Shown here: positions 11,812 to 25,339 of the stretch, one piece after another | Layout: the number at the start of each line of letters is the position of its first letter | How positions within the stretch are numbered: the stretch's first letter is position 1 | DNA from: Nymphaea colorata | Taxonomy: Eukaryota; Streptophyta; Magnoliopsida; Nymphaeales; Nymphaeaceae | NCBI RefSeq assembly: GCF_008831285.2 | Contig: NC_045143.1 | Coordinates: 3,357,503 to 3,421,502 of the forward strand | DNA: 64,000 nucleotides | Direction: 5' to 3' | Notes under the pieces: model-generated | Seen by the model: only the letters and a program-made list of their open reading frames with translations | Database searches by the model: none | What the model was told of the DNA's origin: nothing | Translations under genes and position numbers: made by a program

Positions 11812-13970
11812 ACGAGGAGAGAAAGAGAAAGACAAATTGGTATTGAACCATTGAGTGCTAGACTCATCCGGAATAATCTTAGCAGTTGATTGACCCATAT
11901 AGTAAGCACATCAGCTCGTTTCAGTTGTATTATTGATAAGAAAAATGGAGGCACTGTCACAGACGATGCCAACTTTACACTAATTTGTATAAATAGAAGT
12001 GGTTGGATTCAAGCATCCCATCAAAGATAAGGGTGGCTGCAAGCTCTTAAATACCATCCGCCTGAGTGGCCCAGATGAGTTCCAAACAGGTTGGAAAGAG
12101 CGACTTAATTTCTTTTTCCACTATGATTGTTGTTGAAAGTGGACAACTCGGTATTGCCTAAAAAATGATCAAAAGCTAGATGCCCTTTATGAGTTGGAGG
12201 CACCATAGCTATCACTCAACCGTTATTTCATGCTTAGATTAAAGAGTCAGCGGCGGCTTTGAATAAACGGAGGCACAAAAATTTGGTGCCTCAACTCTAA
12301 GTTGCAGAGTTGGTTGGAAAAAAATGCAGTTTCACATTAGTTATATCTCTTCAAACCTTTAGTAGTGTTTGTTTAGCATCTTTAACATGCGATTGGAGAT
12401 AGTTGGCCATAATAGAAGTAGTAATAGTAATTGTAATAACCTTATATATGTATATGTGTGTGTGATTATTAGATTAATGTCTATGATTTTACCGGCGTCC
12501 TTGTCTCGAGCAATTGCCTGAGATCCGGAAAATGTTCCTCTTATGGAAACTTGAGTTGCCTGGATGAAGTGTTATGTCACATATATACAATAGAATAAAA
12601 TACGTTAGAATCTCATTAATACTAATCATAGGTTTTGTTAGAGGAGGAGCATCCGCGGCAGCCACACATGCTGCTGCTAGTGTGGGCAATTGCCCACACC
12701 AGTTCATATAAATTTGCGCATCGTTTGCCTTTTGAAAGCCGAAAGAGTTGTTCAATCATGTGGATGCGAATAAGGGGAGAAGCTCTGTTAATGCCAGACC
12801 TGCGGTGGTTGCCGAAAATCTCTGAAAGATGAGAGTTGGGGAGAGCATCTGAGACAAACAGACAATGTGGGATATATATTGTGTCAATTTCGGGCGAGCA
12901 GGAGAGACCCCACCATCTAAATGAGAGGCCGAAACTCCTTCCTCTTTCTTTCTAGGGTCCAGAGCTAACTTTGGTACCTGGGTGAACTTATATACTGCGG
13001 ACCAAGATGTCTGTACCCTTTAGCAGGGAAATGTCGTATATACTGCACTCGAACAGAGCCGAGCCGAGCCAACCCAAGCCGAGCCCACTTAACTAGAACA
13101 AGAACAGAAGCACCGAACTGAGCTGGAGCTGGCCAGTTTTCACGTGAAATGCATTATTAAAAACAAAGGTCGTAGAACTTGAGCACTAAAATAGGTGGTC
13201 AAGGTCAAATATCTAACTTGCTTAGCAGCTTGAGGTTTGAACTTCGAACCTTGAACATGTTTATTTACAAGACGACCTCTTACGTCAGGCTGTTCCATAT
13301 AGTTAAAAAAGATCTTGGAAGAGTTTGATTTCTTTGTAGTAAATTATAGTTAAGCTTAAAAGGGGGCGTTTGACTCACTTGAAATAAATGGAATTTTGGA
13401 AACATAATTCTCATTCTTTAAAAACAGAAATTGCGATATAGAGAATTTATTAGTTACGAAACACTTGATTTGGCTTCTTCCATGCCACTTAATAATTGGT
13501 GCCGCTAAGAAAAATGAGTATATTTCTTAATATATCTGATTTATTATTATTATTATTATTCTAACTGCAAAAACTTTTTAATATACATGACCACATAAGC
13601 ATGCACAATTCCATAAATGAAAAAAGATTTGCTAATGGAAAACTTTGTCATCAATCAAACTACCTATTTCTAAGAGCGCAGCACGTTCAAAAGGGCCAGT
13701 CTGCCGGAAAGAAAAAAACAACGAACTAAGTTAAATATTTAGTCGTTCTAGGGCTTTGGATAATCACGAATATATGCTCAATCATAGTATAATGGCGTTA
13801 TTATAAGCACGATCTAGCTGTCTCTACTTATCACTTTCTTATTGAAAGCTGCCTGACATTTGGGATGTATGCATCCATGAACGATAAGAACATATGATTT
13901 GCTTAAAAAATTATGTGCATGTCTTTACATAAAAGCAAATTCTCTCTCTTCAATACTGTATAGTCTGTAT
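11812..13970. other. Intergenic, no gene seen
   Basis: The stretch is AT-rich with no convincing coding sequence. An 18-base perfect palindrome (TGTGGGCAATTGCCCACA) lies near 12680, and a short ATT trinucleotide run at 13541-13560. Confidence 0.5.
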
Positions 13971-14300
13971 CTCTGATTCAGATCGGATTGTTATAAAAAA
14001 AATCAAATACAAAAAAAAAATTAAGATCCAATTAACAACTCGGGTCAGATTCAGATTTGAGAAATGACATCGGATCAGATTTGGATTCGGATATGCATAA
14101 ATATCTAATTGGATTCAGATCAGATTTATTTTTAAACAAAATCCTATATCCAATGCCTTTGCACTTTTGGAACCGAATAGATTCAGTTCAAAAATTGGAT
14201 TCATATTGTGAAAACGAATTTTGAATTCAGATTCAAATATGACTTCTTCATTAGTATTCAAATCCGAATTTGAATATGAATATAAGAATATACGATACAA
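13971..14300. repeat. Degenerate GATTCGGAT-rich dispersed repeat, copy A
   Basis: The segment is built from variants of CAGATTCGGAT and GGATTCAGATCAG with shared blocks such as TTTTAAACAAAATCCTATAT and GAATATGAATATAA. A second copy is at 22450-22760, and shorter pieces are near 18340-18395 and 54265-54390. No coding capacity or termini are apparent. Confidence 0.6.
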
Positions 14301-14604
14301 TACAAAGCCTACATGGGTTTTTTTTTTCATTTTTATATTAATTACAATACTGTTAGTTATTTTAACTTAAAAAGGTAAAAAAATAAGTAAATTGATACGG
14401 TGCCATTATGGATACTCACAACACTTTTTAAAAGAGTTTATTATTGCTTCTAAAATGGTTCAGGGTTGGATTTTCCAAAGATTTCATCACTCGATATTAG
14501 AAAAAGGTCCACAATTCTGAATCCTAAAAATTAGGAACTAGTGATCATCTAACTCCTTACTCCTTATATGAATGTCTTCTCCTGCATTTTATATTTCTTT
14601 TGCT

Positions 14605-14610
<6 letters not shown>

Positions 14611-14647
<37 letters not shown>
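14611..14647. repeat. (AT)n microsatellite
   Basis: An uninterrupted run of about 18 AT units lies in AT-rich intergenic DNA. Confidence 0.95.
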
Positions 14648-14649
<2 letters not shown>

Positions 14650-15652
14650 CCAGTGTGAAGGTGGGTTTAGCCAATAAATGCGCCTTGAATATTGAACTTC
14701 TGAAAATTTTGATTAAAATTTTTTTTTTTAAAAAGTAAAAAACTTAAAATGGTTTTGAAAAATAAGACAAAAATTGCTACCAAGACAAGATTTGATCGGT
14801 CCTATATATGTGAACCATTCACAGTTGATCAGCGAATATGAAGATCATGTCGGTCACTTTTGAAAAAAAATGGACTCCATCGGTCATTATGAAGAAAAGA
14901 GAAACTTTTTCTCCTTTTCTTCTCAGGTTTTCATTTTCTAATACATGGCCGTTTTGGTTAGTTTGAACTTACAACCTTCATAAAAGCCTAGGCAGCTTCT
15001 ACAAATAATGACTTCTACGGACGTTTTTTTGTATTATTTGAGAATTAGAAGAAAATTACGAGTGAGGGCGCCGACGCCGAGAAAATTCCAGAAGCATCCA
15101 GAACAGGAAAATGACTGAATTGACCAAAATAGCACGACAGCCTTCGACTACGTGCAAAAAATCCTGGTTGACCGAAAAGTCCTTGTCAAATCCCCTCAGT
15201 TTCAAAGATAATGACCACAACATGGAGATCGAGGAGGAGTAGTCCCTGTTTGTTTCACTAACTTTCCTATCAAAAATATGTTGGAAAATCATTCATTTTC
15301 TTGCATAACTGGCGGAGCCCGTCATTTGTTGAGAAAAGGCTTACGTCATGTCCATATTCAAAGTTACTCAACTCTCACGAGAAGTAATTTTCTGAACTTT
15401 AAATGATAGATACATGATGCTTAGTTAATAGGTGTCTCATTCACCACCCTCATCTTAATGCTGTCATAGACTTCGGACCTTTTTCCATCGAATTCTAATA
15501 TCTTGATTGTTTTTTTCATTACCTTAAGTTGAAACCCCCAAAAAAAAACACCTATACATTGCGTATAATTGTGTCTGTACGTTAAGGTCACCAATTCAAT
15601 TCCTATAGCCATCTCCCCAATTGAACAACCTGCATGTCGGTATCTATGCGGG
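14648..15652. other. Intergenic, no gene seen
   Basis: Only short open frames are present and none resembles a known family. Confidence 0.5.
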
Positions 15653-15823
15653 CAGGGGTGGAAGCAAGGTCCACCTCAATTTTTTTTTACAAAAAAAAAA
15701 TACGTATATAATTTTAAAAAATTTTACTTGTTTTATATAAAAATTTTGAAAAATGATATTTTGGCCCTAATAAAAATTAAAAAACTTTAATTCGGTCAGA
15801 TAAAAAATTTCTAGTTCCGCCCT
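15653..15823 (+). mobile_element. GGGCGGAGCC-ended MITE-like repeat, copy 2
   Basis: It begins CAGGGGTGGAAGCAAGG and ends CTAGTTCCGCCC, with the same internal order as copy 1 (CCACCTCAATTTTTTT, then AAAAATGATATTTTGGCCC). It is in the same orientation as copies 1 and 3. Confidence 0.65.
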
Positions 15824-16497
15824 TATATGTGGGGCACGGGAATTGCTCTGCACTCAATGCCAATGACGATCTGTCAACCCAAGTTAGCTTCTTCAAGTAT
15901 AATTAAAAAAAAAAAGTTGTTTGCATGGAAACTTTCTAAAACATATTAAATTTATTCAATTTGCTCCCCCGCCTTCGCAATCAGAGAAAAGATGGTGGTT
16001 TTCGCCTCCAGTGGTGGTGGTTAGATAGATTTCCGTTGTTAACTTCATTGAAACTTCACCTTGTCTATCATTATGTACACAAGGATGATCCTTACTGGGA
16101 AATTTCAAAATGAATGCATTGGCAGGAACCTCTTTGGAAGTTTAATTTTGCCACCAGCTCACCTACCTCAGTTAATGACACCAAGGACTAATGGGTCTGT
16201 AACTTCGCTTTCAAGGCCTATAGTACATGCTCATGAACTACATTTTATGAATGCTTGTTCATCTAGAATCTAAGTGTAATTCAATATACCAACTGCCTTG
16301 GAACTTTTTTTTTTAAGAAAATTTAAGGCTCGAAAACCAAGAACTTCGAGCCAGAGCACTGGGAGGACTTTTCCAGCAGGCAAGAATGAAGTATTAAGAG
16401 AGATACAGATAAATTAGGGCATAATAATCATGCATTTGTTAGGTTGACAGAGAGGTATGTTTAAAATTCATTGGTTTCAATTTTCCTGGCCTTACAT

Positions 16498-16740
16498 TTG
16501 CTTTTGTTTTCAAATAAAGAAGGGACTCAAACCTCTATTTAGTTACTTTTATCATTTACCACCTACAAATTTGATGGAGTTTTAAGATTGACAGTGAGTT
16601 GAGCATGCTATTTTCCTGGGTTTGCTTTCAAATAAACAAGGGAGAACTCCATTTAGTCACTTTCATCTTTAACACCTACAAATTTGGTATAGTTTTTAGA
16701 TTGAAAGTGAGTTGACACACTTGTCATAACATGCTATTAT
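16498..16740. repeat. Imperfect tandem duplication, period about 125 bp
   Basis: Two neighbouring segments share TTTCAAATAAA-AAGGG, TTTAGTCACTTTCATC, CACCTACAAATTTG and AGATTGA-AGTGAGTTGA in the same order. They differ by substitutions and small indels, so the duplication is not recent. It does not lie in any gene. Confidence 0.7.
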
Positions 16741-16792
16741 GATGGGTAACCCTTTGTTTGTTAAGTTGATTAAAGTGGGAGATATAAGCCTA

Positions 16793-16960
16793 CTTAATCT
16801 CAAAAAAAAAAAATTTACATGTAAATTTTATAAAATTTTATTTTTTTATATAAAATTTTATTTTTTTATATAAAATTTTGAAAAATGATATTTCGGCCCT
16901 AGTCAAAATTTAGAAACTTTAATTTGGCCTCCGTCATGAAAAGTTTCTGGCTCCGCCCTG
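16793..16960 (+). mobile_element. GGGCGGAGCC-ended MITE-like repeat, copy 3 (left end missing)
   Basis: It retains the core (TTTACATGTAAATTTTA, GATATTTCGGCCCTAGTCAA) and a clear right end, CTGGCTCCGCCCTG. The GC-rich left end is absent and an internal TTTTTTTATATAAAATTTTA block is doubled. Confidence 0.65.
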
Positions 16961-18330
16961 TAAGTCTTAGTTACTTAAGTGAATAAAAAGAGTATTTCAT
17001 CATACCATCCAAGAAGAAAGCAAAAGCCTCCGCCCCATCTCTCGTTTCCTCAGGGGCCATTTGACATGTAGACAAATTGTTCATATTCAATGATTCTGAT
17101 GCAAAATTTTGGGGTAAATTCATATAACACTATGTTTCAGGATTTCGTGAATTTGTTCAATTTTTATGGTTTGTTAGTGATGTCAAACAACTTATTAGGG
17201 TACATGGTTTACTTTGGGTGTGCTACCTCTGCGATGATTTAACTTGCATGTCAGTGACCTTTTTTTGTAGTACCCGAAAAATATATAAATCTTGACTGAA
17301 CTATGTTTTTCCTCTACATTAATGAATGTTTCTTGGTAATCTAAGGCCATTCAAACGGATTGCATCTTACGAAGACAGCACCACGGAAGTTGTGAAGCAT
17401 CGGCTTGGGACTTTTTTGTGTGACTGCTCTCCGCCTATTGCGGTAGACGAAAGCCATTAAACTGTGTCTATGCAACCACCAGCTTCTCATCCTTATATAA
17501 AACACTATTCCTTTTTTTAAGTTGTTCTTGTTATTGAACTCTCTGCTTCTCAACTACATTACGTGGTTGTTTTTGTTAACGAGAATGACTTTTTCTTTAT
17601 GGAAGAAATCAAGGGCGTGTAGAAATGAGGAGTTGAGATTCTCAATATGTAGCCAAAACTTTAGATTTAATGTCTTACTTGGGGAGGGAAACTCAGATCT
17701 CTGAACAAAAAAAAATAATTTTTAAATTCATGGTTCATCAAACTAGGGATCATATGCCTTCAGATCGACAATTAAGATCATTGTTGAGTTGTTTGTATCG
17801 AGAAAAGGTCGAATTTAAGATAGAGGAATGATGTTCTTATCTTAAATCCACTGCTTTCAATTGTTTTACATAATGGATTTTACCATTATCCGCAAATTTG
17901 AGATCGAATGAAAGGGGAATCTGACTTTAAATCCATGTATTTAAGATTCTCAATGATCTCAAATCACTTCAGATGCTATCAAACGCCCCCTAAGTGAGGA
18001 AACAAACTCCGACTAAAAGTAAACATGATTTTCTCGTAAACAAATTCTTGGATCAAATATCTTTTACAATTATTCAGTTGACTTGTTTACTAAAAATATT
18101 TTTTATATTTAAAATTTAGTGTAGTTAAGAAATTAAAAAAATTATATATATCCAACCGGCTCAACTGTATGGGACGCAATTAATGACACACCCCAACCAC
18201 ATTTCTCTAGATTCCGGATTCGAGGCGGTCACATGCATCCTTAATGAAGGGCAGCCGTTGCAAACAAATCATTGGTGAATCTTTTTCTGGTTGGTGATCA
18301 ATCTCCCTCGATGTGAGGTGTAGATTCTTA
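16961..18330. other. Intergenic, no gene seen
   Basis: AT-rich DNA with only short, domain-free open frames on both strands. Confidence 0.5.
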
Positions 18331-19789
18331 AGAACCCTTTAACTGGATTCGGGTCGGATCTGAATCCAGATCCAAATACTTTATCCAGTTAGATGTTTAA
18401 TGCATTTAAAATTTTAAATTGCTAAAAATTAGAACGATTTTTACGTCTTTTTTGTTTTTAAATATGGTGATAATTGTGGAAACGGATCGAGTTGGAGTGG
18501 CTGGTATCGGGTCTGCTTCTCCGGTCCAGGAATGTTGAAGATTATCGAGTCCAAAAAGGGCCCCATTTAGACATGTGAAAGACAGAGTGCCACCCGGGCC
18601 CCACGACGTGACCGTGCACGTGGTGGGCAGCCACTGGTTCAAATTTTTAGGGCAGCTGGCACTTAGGCGTCTGAGATTGGAAAAACAATTGGATCTGGAG
18701 CAACAAAATGCATTAAAACCCGATCCAAATAAATATAGATAAAAGGAGAATGACAAGATCTACAAACTAGATTGGGGCCGTTTAGATTTAGCAACTCTAT
18801 TCGGAAACGACCTCTGGCTCCGACTCCAATAGAAGCCGCAAATGGATCTTGCATCGTATCTAAATTTGTTTCTGGAATTGAATGAAGTTCATCCAATTAA
18901 GCGGATAGATTTAGATCCATATCCAAAAGTAGATCGAAAATGAAGTTCATCCAATTAAGGAAATATCTCGTTCCAAGAGAACCGACGCCCTGGATCTGTT
19001 TAAAAAGGTCTGCTCTTATAACTGAAGCACTACATTCGGATCACAGGGCTGGCAAATTGGATCTATTTTCGCCCAAAATAGAACCCCGCGTGGTTGTAAG
19101 GGCACCACGTTGCATCATGCTCTATCGGACGTGTAACCCCGAAAAACACGGACACGTCAAGTCCGCGGTTGTGTGTCACTGGTTTGGAAGCCAATTAAAA
19201 AATAAACCGATTAAAAAAAAAAAAAAAGGAACAGATGAGTCCGCTTTATTTTTAGATACGTCCTATTGTCGTGTATCTTTTTGGACTCATGTCAGGTACG
19301 CAAGTTTAATATTGATTTAACTGTCGAATAATTAAGAGGAGCAATTCATCCAACCATTCAACAAGAAACTCTCACCCTTCTTCCCATCACCTAAGGTATC
19401 TCGCTTGCTATCAAATATTTTTAACTTGTATATCAGCAACTGTCATTTACAATGCATGAGGTTGATGCTCTGAAAGCTCGAAACGGAGACCGGTCACCTA
19501 TCAATCCCCACTTCATCTCTGTTGCACTAGACCCTCTTGGCAATAAATACCACTGGAATTGGTTGAGGAGATCTACAAGTTGATTTTGCAATCGAAAATT
19601 TGCTTTAAGAAGCTTCACGCTCACTTGTGTGTCACCATTCAGGATTGCTGGTAGGTGGCCGGTCATGTCAGCTTGTTTTGAAAACTAGTACATGCTGGAT
19701 CATGAGGGCAGTTAAGGGCTTTAGGGTTTTTATGCTTGTTCTCAAGTTTCTCGGCCTGGAATTGGTTAGTTGTTGACTCAAGGGCGGAG
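18331..19789. other. Intergenic, no firm gene
   Basis: It includes a fragment of the GATTCGGAT family at 18340-18395 and a doubled 20-base string (ATGAAGTTCATCCAATTAAG) near 18882 and 18940. Open frames of up to 126 codons (18940-19320 plus) show no domain and no splice context. Confidence 0.45.
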
Positions 19790-19936
19790 CCAGAAAATTT
19801 TCATAAGAAGACCGGAATTAAAGTTTCTAAATTTTGACTAGGGTCACAATATCATTTTTTAAAATTTTTATATAGAACAAGTGAAATTTTCTTAAATTTA
19901 CATATAAATTAAAAAAAATTGAGGTGGAGCCACATT
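19790..19936 (-). mobile_element. GGGCGGAGCC-ended MITE-like repeat, copy 4 (reversed)
   Basis: It starts AGGGCGGAGCCAGAAAA and ends GAGGTGGAGCC, the mirror order of copies 1-3 (the block GACTAGGGTCACAATATCA now comes first). Intact GC-rich motifs lie near both ends. Confidence 0.65.
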
Positions 19937-21010
19937 CAGGTTAATCTAATGATGTCATGTATCATAGCTATTTATTTATTTATTTCTTTTAAAACATCCT
20001 TACAGTTTTATGTTTCATTAAATGTATATATTTTAAATTCGTAAAAATATAATAATAGTTTTCGCCCATATAAACCACTGAATCCAAAGTCTGGCCGATC
20101 CAATTTAGTTTTCCATTTTTTGAACACTGGGTTTATGGTAAACCCACTACCAATTTTGTCTTCCTGCAATGACATATTTATATTATTATTATTGTTATTT
20201 TATATGGTCCATTTTAATTTTTTCAGTTTGTCGGGAAAATCTGGTCAGGATCTAAGTTAGCTGCTTAATCGAAAAATAAATGTACGATGAATTTCAAAAC
20301 ATCAAATAAAAAATTTCATGTGTTAAAAAGTAATTATTTTTGAATTAGAAGAAATGATCCAAGAGATAAGAAACATAACCATGCTTTTGCGGGATTTGGT
20401 TTTGCGCAATTCAAACTAAAATACACCGTTCCAAAAAAAAAAGAAAAGAAAAAAAAAGCCATGCATGTCTGCTGTCATGTGATCATGTGGATGGTAGGAG
20501 GAATCACGTTTTCTATAGAGAGAGAAACTATTTTCAAAAGATATAGAGTGAGAGAGTACTTCTAAAGCAAATAACCTAATAACTATTAGGTAAAATGAAA
20601 AATTAAAATACTTTTAATCTGCAGAACCTTATTTTTCCGAATAACTTGCTTTTAGTTAATCGATAGTTTACATTAAAAATTCTATATCATATAAGTTTCA
20701 CATAAAGGAAAGAAACGCCTAGATTTGAGTCTTCATTTATTAAATCATAGTATTCCATTCATCTTTCTCCTCAAGTCATGAACACGGTCTTCGCAACATA
20801 TAATATTTCTTGCGGGCTTCTTCTCTTTGGAAGAAAGGATTCCTCTCATTTCAGAATTGGAATTTAGGTTTGACTTCTAGGATCATTAATGGAGGCATCT
20901 TTCCTCTTCCAGCAAAATTAATATTTGAAAAATTATGAGAAAGGCGCATAATATATGGCCAAATAACAGACAAGTGCTTAACTGTTGAGATAAATTCTTA
21001 AAGTCAACTG
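19937..21010. other. Intergenic, no gene seen
   Basis: Very AT-rich, with A-rich runs near 20435-20458. No coding sequence is supported. Confidence 0.5.
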
Positions 21011-21425
21011 TCGGTAGAGGTGAACTCGATTTGAGTCGAGCTTGAGTTCAGTGGGCTCGAGCTCGGCTCGACTAATAAGACCTCAAGCTCGATGGAACAA
21101 CTCGAGCTCGACTCGATTAAGGCTCGACAAGCTCGTTTGAATATAATTGATATTTATCGTTACATGTTGAGTTTGAACTCAACTCGATTAAGACTCGACG
21201 AACTCGTTTGAATAAAATTGATATTCATCCTTAAGTGTTAAGCTAGAGCTCGGCTCGATTAAAGCTCGAAGAATTCGTAAAGTCGTTTGAATATATTGAC
21301 TTGATTAAGACTCGACAAACTCGAATAAGGTTCGAGCTCGACTCAGTAGTTACGTATGAGCTTGAACTCAACTCGATTATTTAAACAAGTCAATTCATTA
21401 AGCAAATGGCTCGAACTCGTCCATG
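21011..21425. repeat. CTCGA-rich dispersed plant repeat
   Basis: The stretch is a patchwork of GAGCTCGAGCTCGGCTCGA, GATTAAGRCTCGAC and CTCGTTTGAATATA blocks, with the block ATTAAGGCTCGACAAGCTCG recurring three to four times in altered form. This type of CTCGA-rich degenerate repeat is common in plant genomes, but its transposon class is unclear to me. No ORF is associated. Confidence 0.65.
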
Positions 21426-22445
21426 AATAAGTTTCTATATAAAATGACAAGGTACCCTTACTAAGGGATATTTCTCCACATTTGGCTGATGAAAGATATT
21501 TTTGTTTCTAGAATGCATATTTTTGGCATTTTATATTAAAACTTGATATTTTTTGTCATTAAGCAACATTTCCGTAATTTTCTTTGAAAAGTTGAATGCC
21601 TATTTATTAGCTTTTAAAAATTGAGTGCGAAGAAGTTGCCGTGTCAATGATAGTTTCGTCCACTTCCACCTGTCTAAAAGACTGAATTTAAGTTGAAAGA
21701 TGTGAGCAGTTTATCAATTCGGGTGCATCTTTGTTACTACAATTTGGTAGGAGTCCAACTAATTTCACTTGTCGAGCACACGCAAATGGGGTCCATTGCG
21801 CGCTTTCGTGTGTGACATGATGAGTATCAATGTCATGAAGCTTTTTATTTGTAGGCGCCAAGTTTGAATAAGGATTCGAAAACATGAACTATTTGTTGTG
21901 TAGCAGTGTTTTCTAGAACAAGTCACGTCAAGAGGGAAGCCCTCGTTCTGCGAGTGCGTGCTTTGTGCAATTGAAATGTAAAAGTCAAGTCAGTGCACAA
22001 CTATAGGTAGAGCCAACGCGTAGCGAGTGTGTTTATGAAAAGTGATGAGCTAATGTCATTCAAAGTTGCGAGTGCTCATCGAAACTTTCTAAAACGTCGA
22101 GCAAAGTTAGAACCAGAACTTTGCGGACTTTCTAACCCCGCCTCCTTCCATTATCTTACTAACTGAGTTATCGGATGCAAAAGGCGCACAACCAACATCA
22201 ACGTGAAGTGCGAAACAATTATTTGAGGTCTACTGTTAGACCCCGACCCCCAGTCAAATGCTTTGTTGAATTAAAAGACGGTCACTTTTTATATAACACT
22301 TGACAACCTCAAGGAGTGTAGCGTAGCTGGTAAATACGAGAAACTAAAAAACTGCATATCCTTTGTTTGAAGCACATGAGTGCTATTTTTCTATGCTTCA
22401 GGGGGTGAAGTGCTGCGTCAAACTAAAGGTATGTTGTCTATGTAA
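21426..22445. other. Intergenic, no gene seen
   Basis: Nothing beyond short open frames was recognised. Confidence 0.5.
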
Positions 22446-22760
22446 TCAAGTCCGATGCAGACTAAGGATGTCGATATATCAGATTTGGATCAGGTATTTG
22501 GCCGAACCGTTTAGAATAAATTGGATAGAAAAAGAAAATTAATATTTGATTAAAAAATCAGATCAAATTTAGAATTAAGAAATAACATTTGATCGGATTC
22601 AGATATACATAAGTATATGATTGGGTTCGGATTTGGAACGATTTAGTTTTAAATAAATATTATATATTCAATGCTGTTACATTTGGAAAATCAAACAGAT
22701 TCGCTTCAAAATTCGGATTCGGATATGAATATAAAAATTAGATTCCTATTAAATTCAAGC
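22446..22760. repeat. Degenerate GATTCGGAT-rich dispersed repeat, copy B
   Basis: It shares with the 13971-14300 copy the ordered blocks GAAATAACATTTGATCGGAT, TTTTAAATAAATATTATATA, CAATGC-TT-CA-TTTGGAA and TTCGGATATGAATATAA. The two are clearly homologous but heavily diverged. Confidence 0.6.
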
Positions 22761-25300
22761 TGTTGTTCGAAGATAACTTTTCTTTGTTCATATTTGAATT
22801 CTACCAGAAAAAATGAATAAGAATTTGTGTATTTAAATTCGATCCATTGACATTTTTATGTGAAACTCAAAGGGTGGGGTGAATTAGTGAATGTCCACTC
22901 CTCAGGTTTTGTCCCTACTACTTCTATAGTACTCAATTAATTTGAATGTGAAATTTGTCTGTATACTCATGATGGTACAATGACGATTGGATGAAAAGAT
23001 TTAGTTAGTTAAAAAGGTTGCAATTTCCATTTGTATTCTCTTACGTAATTGTTGAGGAATTAGCGAAAGGTAAACATGTTTTCAATGCATTCTATTTCTT
23101 TGTGGACAATGACCGACAGCGAATGGGCCTTTGTCTGTGATCGCCAATCGGAATGTTCCCCTCGCGATCTTTGGACGCCGAAACTTTGACTCTTTCCCAA
23201 GCAACTCAACTGTGATGGTGGAATTCGTTTCCCAGTAGTAAATATTTCTCATGACATGGAGCGGGAATTTCTCTTCCCCTTTTGTTCTTTATTTCATTTT
23301 TTTTTTCTTGCAATTTTACTTGGAAAGTGAATGTTCATGAGCACCACTGCAAGCTACTTGGTAGGTTTTCTCGAAAAAAAGAAAGCAATATGTATGACTT
23401 TTCAGAATTAATTACTGATATAGCTGCTATAAGACATCTCCAAGAGGTTTGGTGCAGCCGCTGGAGTGAGGGCTGGTAGGTGGTTAGTCTTTGTTTCGAA
23501 CTCACCAGGTTGGCGGGTCTCTCCCGCTCACCCAAAAATCTGGGTACAATTGTTTCACTAATTAGGGCCAATTAAAGTGTGGCTTACATAATTCTAAAGA
23601 AAGTGCGCTACCTAGAGCAAATCTGTTGTGCATAATTCACTACCATGTGCATATAAACCTAAAGCATAATGTGTTTTTTGTAATCTTGATATCTTTAGCA
23701 AATATGTCCAACTCTATGTCAAGCTTTCATGAGTGGTAGATGAGCCTACTCCTAAGTACTCCATGCGCATAAGTATGCACACATTTAATTTTGCATAATT
23801 GGTTTGTTTGGCCTATTAAAAGCCCCACAATGGGTTTCAAACTTGTTCTCAATCCATACTCATAACCACCTTTGTATAGAAATTTTAAATAAAGATCAAG
23901 TGATTATAAGAAAATATTAATGATGTTTTATTTAGTTTTTTACAATTAGGCCGAGAAATTTTGTCACGCGCACATTGCGCAACGAGAAATTGGCTAGTAA
24001 CCCCACCCCCAGGGCCTATGCATGGGGATCACTAATTTAAGTTTCGCCAATTCAAAATTAATTTTTAATTATTCCATTATTTTTTTAGTATAAATCTCGA
24101 CAAAAATCACGCTCATGTAAAAAATCTTAGAGGATGCTACTATGTATTTAAAGCATATGTTTGGTTTTGAGTGCGTAGGTAGTTAACAATTTACTGCCCA
24201 AAAAAGAGGTCTGAAGGCTTTCCCATTCATTCTGTCTCTGGGGTCATAGGCTTCATCAGCATCAACGATTACGACCTGCAACACAAGAAGCAATGTACAC
24301 TATTAGTGACCTAAGCAGGCTAACCCCTTGGAGCTATCATTTTATTTTAACATTATTATTCTCTTGAGTTTGTGGGTTCACTACACAATTAGTTTTTAGA
24401 GTGAGTTTGATATTTGTGAAATATTCAAACATTGGTTGTTAATTTGTAATATGTTTGGTGTTCAAAACAACACAAACATTGTTTGTTTTGTATTACCTTT
24501 TAGATTTTTTTTAAAATAATCCAGAAACCCAAATCCTTTTTTTTTTCCTGCTTAAATGTTTGTCTTCTTTTAGAATAAGTCCCGTCGTTATCTTAATTAT
24601 AGAATAATTGGCCTTTTTTTATTTTTTCAGGACGACAAATAATGTTAAGTGGTATGAACGAATTCCTTTTAGTCGAAAAAGTAGCATCATGAGCTATTTA
24701 GCGGAATCGTTGAAACATCCCTTAAATGACACAAAACAGACCATCCAACGAGGCCAAACAAACAAGAACATAGAGCAGTATGCAAGTTCAAACTTGTAAT
24801 TATTATCTTTAATAAAAAATAATAAATATCTGGATCTACAATAATAGAGTAGCAGTGATATATGGGTTAACACATTTCATCCTCTGTTTTTGTTGATTTT
24901 AAATTATTTTTTATATAATTTTTTCAAATATTTAAAGCTTTAAATGTATTTTTAAATTAAAAAAATGGAGATTTAGGCAGGGTCGGATGCAACTACGTCT
25001 TAGAGAAACTTGTCAGGATTTGGAAAGCCAGAGACGTGACTTGCTTGAATTCAAGGTCTTGTTGCGAGCCACCTGGTTGACGGGTGCTACTTTTTTGCCT
25101 AGAATAGAGTTTTTCAGATTGCAGTACACAAATGGGGTCTGGTCAAAAAATGATAAAATGACAAGGGCTATTCTAATTATGGTGAAAATTTTCGGCGAAT
25201 TGGAAAATGTATTTTTCTGCATGGAGACTCGCTGCGGGGGAAAAAGACTGAACGCGGCCCAAAAAATAATGATGATAATAATAATGAAGGGAAAAAAAGG
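22761..25300. other. Intergenic upstream of FATB, no gene seen
   Basis: AT-rich DNA. Long open frames on the minus strand near 25013-25603 lie antisense to the GA/CT-rich FATB promoter and leader and reflect composition, not a gene. Confidence 0.5.
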
Positions 25301-25307
25301 GCGCCAG

Positions 25308-25315
25308 TATAAAAG
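25308..25315 (+). promoter_or_regulatory. TATA box of FATB
   Basis: TATAAAAG stands just upstream of a GC-richer leader with a (GA)n tract at 25361-25381. It suits a transcription start near 25340. Confidence 0.7.
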
Positions 25316-25339
25316 GGGGTCCAGGCCGGAGAACAACTG

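Noticed and set aside
12675-12695. 18-base perfect palindrome TGTGGGCAATTGCCCACA
   Set aside because: It is isolated, with no gene or element boundary nearby; one palindrome of this size in 64 kb is weak evidence of function.
13190-13260. tRNA-like look (GGTTTGAACTTCGAACC)
   Set aside because: No cloverleaf with a 7-bp acceptor stem and anticodon arm could be drawn.
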